The notes: generated by a model from the letters alone, not told the origin. A stretch of 64,000 nt of DNA from CAZMGV01 sp964565925 (GCA_964565925.1 CAZMGV010000019.1:1-64000), one strand, 5' to 3'. Positions 32,725-42,102 are shown, counted from the stretch's first letter. A program made the numbers and translations.

Positions 32725-33300
32725 ATGACCCCGAAACAGTTACTCGATGAAGTCGTCCCGAAGAAACTGGCGGAAATCGCCGGCATAGCGTTCCCCGACC
32801 TTCCGGTCGAAATGCAGGTCACCATCGAAGGCGATCAGGGCGGCACCTGGATGATGCACGCCAAGGGCGGAAAGCCGCAGGTCAAAAGCGGAAAAGCCAC
32901 CGACCCGATCGTTCACCTCAAGACCAACCGCGAAGCCTTCGATATGGGCTTCAAGCGGGCAGGCGCACAGGCGCTCGAAATGGATATCACCGGACCTGTG
33001 AAGATCGCCGTCAGCATGCTGCCCGACGGTGCGAAGATCGAGATGATCCGCACCCAGATGGCCGGAACACTCCTGTTCAAGGTGGCTACCGACGAAGGCG
33101 ACGCGCTGTTCGGAATCGGTTTCAATGGAGATGCCGATCTGGGCAATCCGCGCTGTACGATCGAGACGTCCGAAAACGAACTGAACGAGATGCGCGAGCA
33201 GAAAATGCCGCCGCAACAGGCGTTCATGGCCGGCAAGATCCGCCTATCGGGTGATCTGTCGCTGGCGATGTCTGCCGCAATGCTCCTCCCGATGGGATGA
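32725..33300 (+). CDS. SCP2 sterol-binding domain protein
   Basis: A stand-alone SCP2-type hydrophobic-ligand carrier. The C-terminal block PPQQAFMAGKIRLSGDLSLAMSAAMLL is the SCP2 signature (FxxGKxxxxGDxxLA). The N-terminal half (MTPKQLLDEVVPKKLAEIAG and MQVTIEGDQGGTWMM) is the usual first part of such domains. ATG at 32725 has AGAGGAG six bases upstream; ATG at 32719 is too close to that site. It is the first gene of a same-strand run to 37846, with a promoter and probable operator immediately ahead. Confidence 0.82.
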   Translation: MTPKQLLDEVVPKKLAEIAGIAFPDLPVEMQVTIEGDQGGTWMMHAKGGKPQVKSGKATDPIVHLKTNREAFDMGFKRAGAQALEMDITGPVKIAVSMLPDGAKIEMIRTQMAGTLLFKVATDEGDALFGIGFNGDADLGNPRCTIETSENELNEMREQKMPPQQAFMAGKIRLSGDLSLAMSAAMLLPMG

Positions 33301-33360
33301 GCTGCTGATCCGGAATTTCCTCACCCCGTGAGACAACCGCTCCATGGAGGCACCCGCCCA

Positions 33361-34233
33361 GTGAATACAGCAACCGCCAGGACGACCAGAACCGCAAAAA
33401 ATCACGGAACCGCCCACCGCCAGGCGACCGTCCTTCCGGACGGCGTCGACATCCAGATCCGTCACCCTAAGTTCGACCTGACCAAAGACCGCAAGCACTG
33501 GCTGGGCGGCGACCCGCTCATGAGCCGGGTCGTCGACGCCCTGTCGATGTTCTTCCCCGACGGCGAGAAGTTCTTCATCGACTCGGTGATCCGCTTCAAG
33601 GACGAGGTCACCGACCCGGCTCTTAAGAAGCAGGTCGCCGCGTTCGCAGGTCAGGAGGGCGCCCACACGGCCGAGCATCGCAAATACAACGTGATCGCCG
33701 CCGGCAAGGGCGCTCCGAAGGCGGAACGTGTCGCCGGATTCCTGCTCGGAACGGGGCGCCGGTTCGTGAGCGCCCGCGGCCAGCTGGCCGTCACCGTGGC
33801 ACTGGAGCACCTTACCGCGACGCTCGCGGACCTGATTCTTCGGGACGAGAAACTCGCGGGTACCATCGATCTCGAGCACCGGAAGCTGCTGCTGTGGCAC
33901 GCCGCCGAGGAGACCGAGCACAAGTCGGTCGCCTTCGACGTGTACAAGGTGGTGGGCGGGGGCTTTCTCCGGCGGGCGTTCTTCATGGTCGTGGCTACCG
34001 GGTTTCTCGTTGCCGCGACCACCGGTGTTACGGCGGTATTTCTCTGGAAAGACCGGGAACTGCTCAAGCTCCGCAACTTCCGGAGCCTGTTCAACCTGCT
34101 ATTCCGCACGCCCGGTTTCGTGACGAAAATGGCGCCCGAATACCTGCGCTACTTCCGGCCTGGCTTTACGCCGTGGCAGCACGACAATTCGGACCTGCTC
34201 GCCGCGTGGAAACTGCAATATAACCAGGCCTGA
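33361..34233 (+). CDS. PF10118-type metal-dependent hydrolase family, paralogue 1
   Basis: Belongs to the family annotated as predicted metal-dependent hydrolase. Conserved blocks: FFPDGEKFFIDSV, QVAAFAGQEGAHTAEH, a helix with VALEHLTA, then WHAAEETEHKSVAFDVY. The Glu and ExxH spacing (E in GEKFF, ExxH in QEGAH, E in ALEHL, ExxH in EETEH) is what a ferritin-like di-iron four-helix bundle would show, so an oxidase or oxygenase is possible. Two hydrophobic stretches lie near residues 200-235. GTG at 33361 has GGAGG ten bases upstream. It is closely similar to the next gene. Confidence 0.78.
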   Translation: MNTATARTTRTAKNHGTAHRQATVLPDGVDIQIRHPKFDLTKDRKHWLGGDPLMSRVVDALSMFFPDGEKFFIDSVIRFKDEVTDPALKKQVAAFAGQEGAHTAEHRKYNVIAAGKGAPKAERVAGFLLGTGRRFVSARGQLAVTVALEHLTATLADLILRDEKLAGTIDLEHRKLLLWHAAEETEHKSVAFDVYKVVGGGFLRRAFFMVVATGFLVAATTGVTAVFLWKDRELLKLRNFRSLFNLLFRTPGFVTKMAPEYLRYFRPGFTPWQHDNSDLLAAWKLQYNQA

Positions 34234-34332
34234 AGCGGGCGAAACCCCGTTCTTTCACGACCTGTGCCCGATAGCTCTGCGACCAATAGATGATCGCCAG
34301 TATAAAACCTGAACCAACCAAGGAGTCATCCC

Positions 34333-35172
34333 ATGACTGCCCCTGAAACTGTACCTGCGAAACAGTCCATGCCGCTTCCCCCGGGTGTCGACATCAAGGT
34401 CCGCCACATGAAGTTCGAGTTCCCCGAAAAGCGCTACTGGCTGGACAACGACGCCTTTGCGACGCGCTTCATCGAGGCGCTGTCGATGTTCTTCCCCGAC
34501 GGCGAAACGTTCTTCGTGAAGTCCGTCCTTCACTTCCGGGACAAGATCACCGACCCCGAGCTCAAGAAGCAGGTCGCGGCGTTCGCCGGGCAGGAGCATA
34601 TCCACTCGACCGAACACCAGAAATACAACGCCCGCGCCGCCGGCCCGCACCAGAAGCAGTACGAAAAGGTTGCCGACTTCCTGCTGAACGGCCCCCTCGG
34701 AAAGGTCTCCTCGCCGCTCGACAAGCTGGCCGTCACGACGGCTCTCGAACATTTCACGGCGATCCTTGCCGATGAGTTTCTGAAGAACCCGGTCTACTCC
34801 ACCAAAATGGAACCGGCCCATGCGAAGCTCTGGCTCTGGCACGCCGCCGAGGAGACCGAGCACAAGGCGGTCGCCTTCGACGTCTACAAGACGATGGGCG
34901 GGGGCTATATCCGGCGGGCGTTCTTCATGCTCGCGGCGACGATCGGAATCCTGTTCGCGGGGCTGTCCGTCTGCGCCGTCATGCTGTGGCGCGACCGGAT
35001 GCTGTTCCGCTGGAAGACCTTCACGAGCTTCATCAAGTGGGGCTTCACATCGCCCGGGCTGTTTGTCCGCGTCGCCGGCGACTGGCTGGAATATTTCCGG
35101 CCGAATTTCCATCCCTGGCAGCAGGATAATTCGCACCTGCTGGCCGAATGGAAGAAACAGTACGCGGCGTAG
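34333..35172 (+). CDS. PF10118-type metal-dependent hydrolase family, paralogue 2
   Basis: 279 residues, a clear duplicate of the gene at 33361. It has the same order of motifs: FFPDGETFFVKSV, FAGQEHIHSTEH, ALEHFTAILADEF and WHAAEETEHKAVAFDVY, and the C-terminal YFRPNFHPWQQDNS matches YFRPGFTPWQHDNS. The metal-ligand pattern is fully retained in both copies, so neither looks decayed. AAGGAG lies seven bases before the ATG. The 99-base gap between the two copies holds no other gene. Confidence 0.78.
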   Translation: MTAPETVPAKQSMPLPPGVDIKVRHMKFEFPEKRYWLDNDAFATRFIEALSMFFPDGETFFVKSVLHFRDKITDPELKKQVAAFAGQEHIHSTEHQKYNARAAGPHQKQYEKVADFLLNGPLGKVSSPLDKLAVTTALEHFTAILADEFLKNPVYSTKMEPAHAKLWLWHAAEETEHKAVAFDVYKTMGGGYIRRAFFMLAATIGILFAGLSVCAVMLWRDRMLFRWKTFTSFIKWGFTSPGLFVRVAGDWLEYFRPNFHPWQQDNSHLLAEWKKQYAA

Positions 35173-35295
35173 ACAGACCGTTTCCCTGTCCGTCCTTTTG
35201 TAAGCCATAGTTACCGGGCCATAGTTCTGGACCAGCCTGATGGCATGCGCGGCGACCGTTCCCGTAACCAGCGGCGGCGCCGACGGAGGTGACCT

Positions 35296-36366
35296 GTGAA
35301 GTTTTCCCTGTTCTTCGAGATGCAGATGTCCGACCCGACCCGCGAGGAGGAAGCCCGCTGCTTCCACGACTGCGCGGAGCAGGCGATTCTCGCCGACCAG
35401 ATCGGCTACCACGGGATCTGGGAAGTGGAACACCACGGTCTGAGGGAGTATTCCCACTCGTCGGCCCCTGAGGTTTTCCTCGCCTACGTGGCGGCCAAGA
35501 CAAAAAACATCCGGATCGGCCACGGCATCACGCTAACCCCCAAGTGCTACAACCACCCGATGCGGATCGCCGAGCGCGTGGCGACGCTCGATATTCTTTC
35601 CAATGGCCGCGTGAATTGGGGCTCGGGCAAGAGCAACTCGCTCACCGAACAGAAGGCGTTCGAAGGAGACATTCCCAAACTCCACGACCAGTGGAAGGAA
35701 GCGCTGCAGATCATTCCGCGCATGTGGCAAGAGGATGTCTTCGAGTTCAAGGGCGAGTTCTGGAACATCCCGCCCACCCAGGTGGTGCCCAAGCCAGTTC
35801 AGCGGCCGCACCCGCCCATGTTCGCCGCCTGCTCGAAACCCGACTCGGCGGTCGAAGTGGGCAGGCAGGGGATCGGCGCGCTCAATTTCGCCGTCGGCAA
35901 TGACGAATACCTGACAAAGAAGGTCAAAGAATACCGAAAGGCCGTGGAAGCCGCGGCGCCCAAGCACTACCAGAAGAACAACTGGTTCGCCTGCACGCCG
36001 GTCGCCCACTGCCAGGACGATGACCGCAAGGCCTGCGAAGTCGGCATGCGTGGCGCGCGGTTCTTCGCCCAGTCGCTGGGTATCTACTACACGCCCATGA
36101 ACCGGCCCATCGGGAAGATCGGCGTCCAGCGCGGCGAGATTCCGGCGGAAGAACTCACCGAGATCATGGAAGCCCGCAACATGCCCGACGCCCCGGCCAT
36201 GAACGTGGTCGGCGACCCGGTCCACTGCCGGGAGATCGCCAGCCGGTTCAGGGACGCGGGTATCGACGAACTCATTCTGGTGATGCAGGCTGGGACCATC
36301 CCGCACGAACTGATCATGAAATCGATCCGTACGTTCGGCGAAAAGGTCATGCCACACTTCGCATAA
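35296..36366 (+). CDS. LLM-class flavin-dependent monooxygenase (luciferase-like)
   Basis: A bacterial-luciferase-fold TIM barrel that uses reduced FMN or F420. MKFSLFFEMQMSDPTREEEA at the N-terminus, GYHGIWEVEHHGLREYSHSSAPEVFLAYVAAKT, then RIGHGITLTP, RIAERVATLDILSNGRVNWGSGKS and QRPHPPMFAA are characteristic of the luciferase-like group. The start is GTG at 35296 with GGAGGTGA upstream. It is in the same run as SCP2 and the PF10118 genes, suggesting oxidation of a hydrophobic carbonyl or alkyl compound. No flavin reductase is adjacent. Confidence 0.88.
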   Translation: MKFSLFFEMQMSDPTREEEARCFHDCAEQAILADQIGYHGIWEVEHHGLREYSHSSAPEVFLAYVAAKTKNIRIGHGITLTPKCYNHPMRIAERVATLDILSNGRVNWGSGKSNSLTEQKAFEGDIPKLHDQWKEALQIIPRMWQEDVFEFKGEFWNIPPTQVVPKPVQRPHPPMFAACSKPDSAVEVGRQGIGALNFAVGNDEYLTKKVKEYRKAVEAAAPKHYQKNNWFACTPVAHCQDDDRKACEVGMRGARFFAQSLGIYYTPMNRPIGKIGVQRGEIPAEELTEIMEARNMPDAPAMNVVGDPVHCREIASRFRDAGIDELILVMQAGTIPHELIMKSIRTFGEKVMPHFA

Positions 36367-36403
36367 GGCACGCACAAGTCACCAGACAACAGGAAGCAGC
36401 CCT

Positions 36404-37846
36404 ATGGCGGAACCCGTTCAAGAGCCCCTGAAAATTGCCATCACCGGAGCGTCGGGAAGCCTCGGCGAGGCGATCCTCGACCTCCTGATCCCGGATGACG
36501 AGATCGGCCAGATCGTAGCCGTGGATCTGGCGGCGCCCCGCCGGCACGCCGGATCTCCCAAGCTCAACTATATCCGGATGGACGTGCGGGACGCGAAACT
36601 GAAAGACGTGTTCCAGGGGCTCGACGCGGTCATGCACCTGGCGTTCGTGGTGGAAAAAACCGGCGGGATGAAGCCCGAAGAGGTCGAGTCGATCAACGTC
36701 GGCGGCACGCAGAACGTGTTCCGCAGCGCTGATGCCGCCGATGTGCATCAGGTCGTCTATGCCTCGTCAGTGGCCTCCTACGGGATACATGCTTCCAACA
36801 TCGGCAAAGTGCTCACCGAAGACGCCCCGCGCGTCGCCAGCGAGGATTTCTACTACTCGCGCCACAAGACGGCGGTCGAACACTGGCTGGACGATTTCGA
36901 GAAAAGCCGTCCCGAGATGACCATCTGCCGTCTCAGGCCGTCGATCTTCCTCAGCGAACGGTCCGAGACCCGCAAGGTAAGGTTCATGTTCCGGTCACCC
37001 GTTCATGTCCGAATGTCGGCCATCAACCCGGACCTCCAGCTCACCCACGAAGACGACGTGGCGCAGGCGTTCGTCCTGGCCCTCAAAAAGAAGGCCCGGG
37101 GTGCTTTCAATGTAGCGGCAGAAGGCACGATCAAGTTCGGCGATCTGGGCAGGGAACTCGGCCGTCCGTCGATCCCGGTTCCCGGCAACCCGCTGAAGCT
37201 GGTGAAGATTGCCGCCCGGGCGGGACTCGCCCCCATGGACCCGATCTGGTTCGATGTCATGACCAACGGCGAGCTGACGGTCTCGGCGGCTAAGATCCGC
37301 AAGGAGCTTCGCTGGCAGCCGCGCTTTGAAACTTCGGGCGACGTGATCCGCGCCGTGGCGGGACTGCCCAACGGCAAGGCATCCCATGCGCTCAAGTGGT
37401 TCTGGGGCCCGATGGCGGCCTTCTCGTCGGTTGTGCGGCGGATTCCCATGCCTCCGGATATCGCCGGACAGGCGCGGGGGTTCGAGGGCGACATCAACAT
37501 GGTATTTACCGGCGAGCAGCCGGGCGCCTACCGGTTGCATATTGGCACCGGTTCGTTCTCCATCCATGAGGGAACCGTACCGAACGCACGCGCGACAGTC
37601 CTGATGAAGACCAGCACGTTTCACGACATTCTGTCGGGCAGGATCAACGCCCAGTCGGCCACGTTCTCGGGCAAGGTGCGGGTGCGCGGCGAAGGCGAGA
37701 CGGTGATGGTTGCGATGGGTTCGATCGACGCCTTCCGGAAGTTCCAGAAGATGAAGAATCTTGTCGGCACGGGCGCCCGGCTCTACAGCCGGTTCCTGCT
37801 TAAAGATGTGCCCAAGACGACCGATAGCAGGACACCGGAGACCTGA
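36404..37846 (+). CDS. NAD-dependent epimerase/dehydratase fused to an SCP2 domain
   Basis: Residues about 10-320 form an extended SDR: ITGASGSLGEAI nucleotide loop, then YASSVASYG and the YYSRHK active-site Tyr/Lys region. The C-terminal 110 residues (INMVFTGEQPGAYRLHI... FHDILSGRINAQSATFSGKVRVRGEGE) are an SCP2-like hydrophobic-ligand domain. The fusion suggests the enzyme acts on a lipid-soluble or CoA-linked substrate held by its own carrier. AGGAAG precedes the ATG. At 480 residues it is far longer than an ordinary epimerase. Confidence 0.75.
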   Translation: MAEPVQEPLKIAITGASGSLGEAILDLLIPDDEIGQIVAVDLAAPRRHAGSPKLNYIRMDVRDAKLKDVFQGLDAVMHLAFVVEKTGGMKPEEVESINVGGTQNVFRSADAADVHQVVYASSVASYGIHASNIGKVLTEDAPRVASEDFYYSRHKTAVEHWLDDFEKSRPEMTICRLRPSIFLSERSETRKVRFMFRSPVHVRMSAINPDLQLTHEDDVAQAFVLALKKKARGAFNVAAEGTIKFGDLGRELGRPSIPVPGNPLKLVKIAARAGLAPMDPIWFDVMTNGELTVSAAKIRKELRWQPRFETSGDVIRAVAGLPNGKASHALKWFWGPMAAFSSVVRRIPMPPDIAGQARGFEGDINMVFTGEQPGAYRLHIGTGSFSIHEGTVPNARATVLMKTSTFHDILSGRINAQSATFSGKVRVRGEGETVMVAMGSIDAFRKFQKMKNLVGTGARLYSRFLLKDVPKTTDSRTPET

Positions 37847-37853
37847 ACTCTGG

Positions 37854-38714
37854 CTACTTCGGTTCCACCTGCGCTTCGAGCAGCCGGTACGGGCAGTAGT
37901 TGAGCGGCGGGTTCTTGCCTGAAGTATTAAGTCCGGCAAGGTCGAGCGTCTCAACGGAATCGAAGCCGCTGTCCAGGATCACTTTTCTCGCATCTTCGAT
38001 CCTGTCGAACAGACGCTCTTCGAAGTTCGCCCCGACAATGGTCCCCAGAAACGCCGTGAAAAACCGGGCCGACATCCGGTAGGACGAGAACAGGTTCCGG
38101 GCGTGTATCTCGAGCAGATACGTACCGCCGCCGAACGTCCTGAGCATGCTGGCGATATTGGTCCACGCATGGCACTTCTCGTCCATGTTGAGATAATCGG
38201 TCACACCTTCGGTAATGACGACGATTTTCTGACCGCGCTTCAGCACCGGTGGAAGGCTTTTCAGGAAGCCGCTGCCCAGCAGGTCGACCGTGCCCAGATG
38301 GTAGTTTGAAGGAAGCGTTACGTTCCGGAGCGCCTTCCTCTTGGCCTCCACCATATGCGGCAGGTCGCCTTCGATATAGACGAGGTTCGGGTTTTTCTGT
38401 GTGAATGACAGCCCGCGGGGCGAGAGCCCCGCGCCGATCTCGACGATGACGTCGGGTTTCAGTTCCCTTAAGCGCGCCTCGTAGGCCGCATGGCGTACCC
38501 ACAGGTAGTCCAGGTGATACCGGGCCGACGGCCCAAGGCCATAAGCCAGCGGCGTGAGTCTTTTCACCGTGTTGTACATGATCCGGCCTTCGAGGGTGTC
38601 GAAATACTGGGCCTGATCGTAGCCCGCCTGCACCCAGGCCTGGGCCGTGAAGTGGGCCGTGGGCGCAATACGCGGATTTCCCTGAAACTCTTTGCCGTCC
38701 GTCGGGTTTTCCAT
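37854..38714 (-). CDS. Class I SAM methyltransferase, leucine carboxyl methyltransferase family
   Basis: A SAM-dependent O-methyltransferase of the PPM/LCM group (the fold of polyketide O-methyltransferases). IVEIGAGLSPRGL is the SAM loop, YIEGDLP the second motif, and VVITEGVTDYL is the family hallmark. Residues 1-80 include the ALYD-like helical cap. It is convergent with the lipophilic operon, seven bases from its last stop, and its substrate may be a carboxyl or hydroxyl group on a similar compound (inference). Confidence 0.82.
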   Translation of the reverse strand: MENPTDGKEFQGNPRIAPTAHFTAQAWVQAGYDQAQYFDTLEGRIMYNTVKRLTPLAYGLGPSARYHLDYLWVRHAAYEARLRELKPDVIVEIGAGLSPRGLSFTQKNPNLVYIEGDLPHMVEAKRKALRNVTLPSNYHLGTVDLLGSGFLKSLPPVLKRGQKIVVITEGVTDYLNMDEKCHAWTNIASMLRTFGGGTYLLEIHARNLFSSYRMSARFFTAFLGTIVGANFEERLFDRIEDARKVILDSGFDSVETLDLAGLNTSGKNPPLNYCPYRLLEAQVEPK

Positions 38715-38799
38715 GCCCCGATTATGCCCAAACGGCGGTTTATTTGAAACGGCAGTGAAACGATGAGGCTTTTCCCCGGATTTCAGCTATACCCCCGCC

Positions 38800-40704
38800 G
38801 TGCCGATCGTCGCCGCCAGCAAGATTGATAAAGCCTATGGCCTCCGGAAAGTCCTCACGGATGTGTCGGTAAGCATCCATGCGGGCGAGCGCGTGGGCCT
38901 GGTCGGCATCAACGGCGCCGGGAAAAGCACCCTCGCCCGCATCCTTGCAGGGCTGGAACAGCCCGACCATGGCGAAATCCGCCGCCGCCGCGACACGACT
39001 ACCATCTACCTCGAACAGGACCCCGCCCTGGACCCCGAGGCCACCGCCCGCGATGTGGTGCTGGCCGGGCTCACAGAATGGGACGCCGCCCGCCACCGCT
39101 ACGAGAAAGCCAGCGAGCAACTGGAAGCCGGCACCGGCGACACGACGGCACTCCTCGATGAACAGGCGAGTGCGGGTGCGGACCTTGAGCGTTTTGGCGG
39201 CTGGGACCTGATGCACAAGGCGGAAGAGACGCTGGAACACCTGGGCGTCACCGACCCGCTTGCCAAATGCGGCACCATGTCGGGCGGCGAGCGCCGCCGC
39301 GTGGCGCTGGCCCGGATTCTCGTGGCGAAACCGACTCTGGCGGTCATGGACGAGCCTACGAACCATCTGGACCTCGACACCATCGAATGGCTCGAAAACT
39401 ATCTGATGAACGACTACCCCGGCGCGCTGCTGCTCATCACGCACGACCGGTACGTTCTGGACCGGGTGACCGACCGGACCCTCGAGGTCGAAGGCGGTAC
39501 ACTCTACGACTATGACGGCGGGTACGAGTTCTTCCTGGGCGCCAAGGCGGACCGGATGGCCCACGCCGAACGGGCCGAGAATACCCGTCAGAACTTCCTC
39601 CGTCGCGAACTGGACTGGCTGCGCCGCCAGCCCCAGGGACGCCAGACCAAACAGAAAGCCCGGGTCCAACGCGCCGAAGAGATCATCCGGCAGGGGCCGC
39701 CGCGCGACGAAGGCCAGCGCGCCGACCTGTCGGTCACGGCGTCACGGACGGGCAAGACCATTCTGGAGTTGCGCGGGTTCGGCATCGATCTCGGTGGAAA
39801 GACACTGGTGAAGAAGCTCGACCTGGGCCTCACCAAGGGTGACCGGATTGGTATCGTAGGCCCCAACGGCGCCGGGAAGACGACGCTCATCAAGGCAATA
39901 CTGGGGGACCTCGCCCCCACGCGCGGCGAGATCGTGCTGGGCAAGAACACCGTGATTTCGTACCTGGACCAGAACCGCTCGGATCTGGACGGCGACAAGT
40001 CGATCCTCGAAAACGTCACGGGCGACAAGGGCGACGAGGTCGCGGCCAAGAACTATCTCAATCGTTTTCTGTTCGACGGCGGCCAGCAGCGCCAGAAGGT
40101 CGGCCTGCTGTCGGGGGGCGAGAAGGCCCGGGTGGCGCTGGCCAAGCTGCTGGCCCGCACGCCCAATCTCATTATCATGGACGAGCCCACCAACGACCTT
40201 GATACCTCCACGCTCGCCGCGCTGGAGCAGACGCTGATCGAGTTCGACGGTACGGTGATCGTTGTGAGTCACGACCGCTGGTTTCTGGACCGCGTTTCCA
40301 CCTCGATCCTCGCCTTCGAGGGGAATGGCGATGTGACGCTCTACCCCGGCAACTGGTCAGACTACCGGCGCCGCCAGCTGGCGGCCCAGGCGGCAGCCCG
40401 CAAGGACGCCCAATCGGCGAAAGCCTCTAAACCGGCCCAGATATCGGCCCCGACGGCCGCACCGGCTGCCTCGACGGGCGGCAAGGGACTCACTTACGCC
40501 GAGCGGATCGAGCTGGACGGGATACTGGCGAAAATTGCAGAGGCGGAAACGGTCGCCGCCCAGATGGAAAGCAAGCTGGCCGATCCGGCGCTTTACGCGG
40601 GCCGCGGCGACGACGTGAAAAAGGTCATGGGCCAGATCGAGACGGCGAAAGCGAATCTCGAGAAACTGCTCGCCCGCTGGGAAGATCTGGAAAGCCGCAA
40701 ATAG
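38800..40704 (+). CDS. ABC-F family ATPase (Uup-like)
   Basis: A soluble protein with two ABC domains and no membrane part, acting on ribosomes or DNA structures. Walker A motifs are GINGAGKST and GPNGAGKTT; signature motifs are MSGGERRRVAL and LSGGEKARVAL; Walker B ends are VMDEPTNHLD and IMDEPTNDLD. The linker DWLRRQPQGRQTKQKARVQRA is the Uup type. A 70-residue C-terminal coiled coil (AERIELDGILAKIAEAET...) is the DNA-binding tail seen in Uup. The start is GTG at 38800. Symbol uup is possible but not certain. Confidence 0.88.
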   Translation: MPIVAASKIDKAYGLRKVLTDVSVSIHAGERVGLVGINGAGKSTLARILAGLEQPDHGEIRRRRDTTTIYLEQDPALDPEATARDVVLAGLTEWDAARHRYEKASEQLEAGTGDTTALLDEQASAGADLERFGGWDLMHKAEETLEHLGVTDPLAKCGTMSGGERRRVALARILVAKPTLAVMDEPTNHLDLDTIEWLENYLMNDYPGALLLITHDRYVLDRVTDRTLEVEGGTLYDYDGGYEFFLGAKADRMAHAERAENTRQNFLRRELDWLRRQPQGRQTKQKARVQRAEEIIRQGPPRDEGQRADLSVTASRTGKTILELRGFGIDLGGKTLVKKLDLGLTKGDRIGIVGPNGAGKTTLIKAILGDLAPTRGEIVLGKNTVISYLDQNRSDLDGDKSILENVTGDKGDEVAAKNYLNRFLFDGGQQRQKVGLLSGGEKARVALAKLLARTPNLIIMDEPTNDLDTSTLAALEQTLIEFDGTVIVVSHDRWFLDRVSTSILAFEGNGDVTLYPGNWSDYRRRQLAAQAAARKDAQSAKASKPAQISAPTAAPAASTGGKGLTYAERIELDGILAKIAEAETVAAQMESKLADPALYAGRGDDVKKVMGQIETAKANLEKLLARWEDLESRK

Positions 40705-40705
40705 C

Positions 40706-41965
40706 TCAGCCGAGAAACAGCAGGAGCAGGATCCCGGCGGCGATAGTGACCACCCACGGGAGCAGCACCTGCCGGAACATCTTCATCCCGCCCAGCACGC
40801 CCGCAATGCCGCCTTTAAATGTCACGTTGGTCAGGACCGCCATGATGACCACCGGCCAGCCTTCGGCGGCCGTCAGCTTGCCGCTATGCACAAGGCGGGA
40901 CGTCGAAAGCGTGATTGCGTCCACGTCGGTAATACCCGACAGAACCGCCACCACCATGAGTCCCTTGTTGCCGTACTGGCTCTTGGCGAACGCTACCGCA
41001 AACACGATAACCGAATAAAGGGCCGCGAAGATCAGCGCCGTCTGGAACTCGCTCGGATTACCCTGTTCCGGCAGTTCGGCCTTCTCGGCCGGACGGCTCC
41101 GGTGCATCCAGAGCGCCGATAGCGCCGAGACGGCAAACAGCACGCCGAGCGGCAGCCACAGGACCTGGAACGACGGCGCAGCCACCGCTACTTCCATGGC
41201 GACGCGGATATACACCGTCGTCCACGCGATCGCGACGAGCAGCGCATTATGACGGGCCGCCGCCGGATGTTCGGCCGTACGCCGGGCATAACTCACGGTG
41301 GTGGCGGTGCTGGAGATCACGCCGCCCAGAATACCGCCCAACAGCAGGCCCGCATTCCGCCCGAAGAACTTGTAGATGATGTAGCCGGTCAGGCTGATGC
41401 CGACGATCAGGACGACCATCAGCCACACTTCATGCGGGTTCAGGACGTCGAACGGCCCGTAGGTCTGGTTCGGGACCAGCGGCAGCACGACCAGTGTGAT
41501 CAGCACGAACTGCATGATCGCGCGCAGCTCTTCGGCGGTGAACTTGTCGGCGAGCTGGTGGAGTTCGGGTTTCGCCTGCAGGATGATCGTGATGGCGCCC
41601 GCCACCGCCGCCGCGATCCAGATAGGCCCCATGTTAACCAGCACGCCGGTCGCGAAAGTGAGCAGAAGGCCCACCTCGGTGCTCATGCCGGTATGGCCGC
41701 CGGCTTCTTCCGTGCCGCCGTCCTTGCGGGTCATGTTGCCGACGGCAAGCGTGACGATAACGCCAACGAACCCCGCCGCCACGACCCAGGGGCCGAACTG
41801 CCCCGAAAGCAGGGCGCAGACGGTGCCCAGCAGCGCCGTGAGCGTGAAGGTCCGTATGCCGCCCAAGGGCGCGTCCGCCCACTGCCGCTGCAGGCCGACC
41901 AGCAGCCCCAGCCCCAGCGAGATAATCAGCTGGACAATCGGATGGGGGTTGTCGAGATCGATCAC
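40706..41965 (-). CDS. MgtC/DUF4010 family membrane protein
   Basis: A multispanning membrane protein: IISLGLGLLVGLQRQW at the start is the MgtC/SapB-like motif, and GGLRTF-like GGIRTFTLTALLG follows. The C-terminal half (GLLLGGILGGVISSTATTVSYARR and VAVLSGITDVDAITLS) is DUF4010. The function of this fusion family is unknown. The start is uncertain: GTG at 41965 (MIDLDNPHPIVQL) is chosen because it just precedes the conserved part; the open frame to 42256 would add 97 poor residues over the terminator at 42056. One base separates it from the ABC-F stop. Confidence 0.8.
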   Translation of the reverse strand: MIDLDNPHPIVQLIISLGLGLLVGLQRQWADAPLGGIRTFTLTALLGTVCALLSGQFGPWVVAAGFVGVIVTLAVGNMTRKDGGTEEAGGHTGMSTEVGLLLTFATGVLVNMGPIWIAAAVAGAITIILQAKPELHQLADKFTAEELRAIMQFVLITLVVLPLVPNQTYGPFDVLNPHEVWLMVVLIVGISLTGYIIYKFFGRNAGLLLGGILGGVISSTATTVSYARRTAEHPAAARHNALLVAIAWTTVYIRVAMEVAVAAPSFQVLWLPLGVLFAVSALSALWMHRSRPAEKAELPEQGNPSEFQTALIFAALYSVIVFAVAFAKSQYGNKGLMVVAVLSGITDVDAITLSTSRLVHSGKLTAAEGWPVVIMAVLTNVTFKGGIAGVLGGMKMFRQVLLPWVVTIAAGILLLLFLG

Positions 41966-42055
41966 GGTGGCTTCACCCCGCAAAACATTAACATGGGCGG
42001 GCAGCCGTTGATATGACGGAGAGCAGGGAAGGTAGGCCAGCGCGCACAAAATGAA

Positions 42056-42083
42056 ACGGCCCGCCTCTTCCGGGGCGGGCCGT
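42056..42083 (-). terminator. Rho-independent terminator of the 42.1-kb gene
   Basis: A 28-base hairpin with arms ACGGCCCGCC / GGCGGGCCGT, read on the minus strand into TTTCATTTTG. It is identical over 28 bases to the hairpin at 43117-43144. Confidence 0.85.
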
Positions 42084-42102
42084 AGGTATTGATCCGAGCG
42101 GA

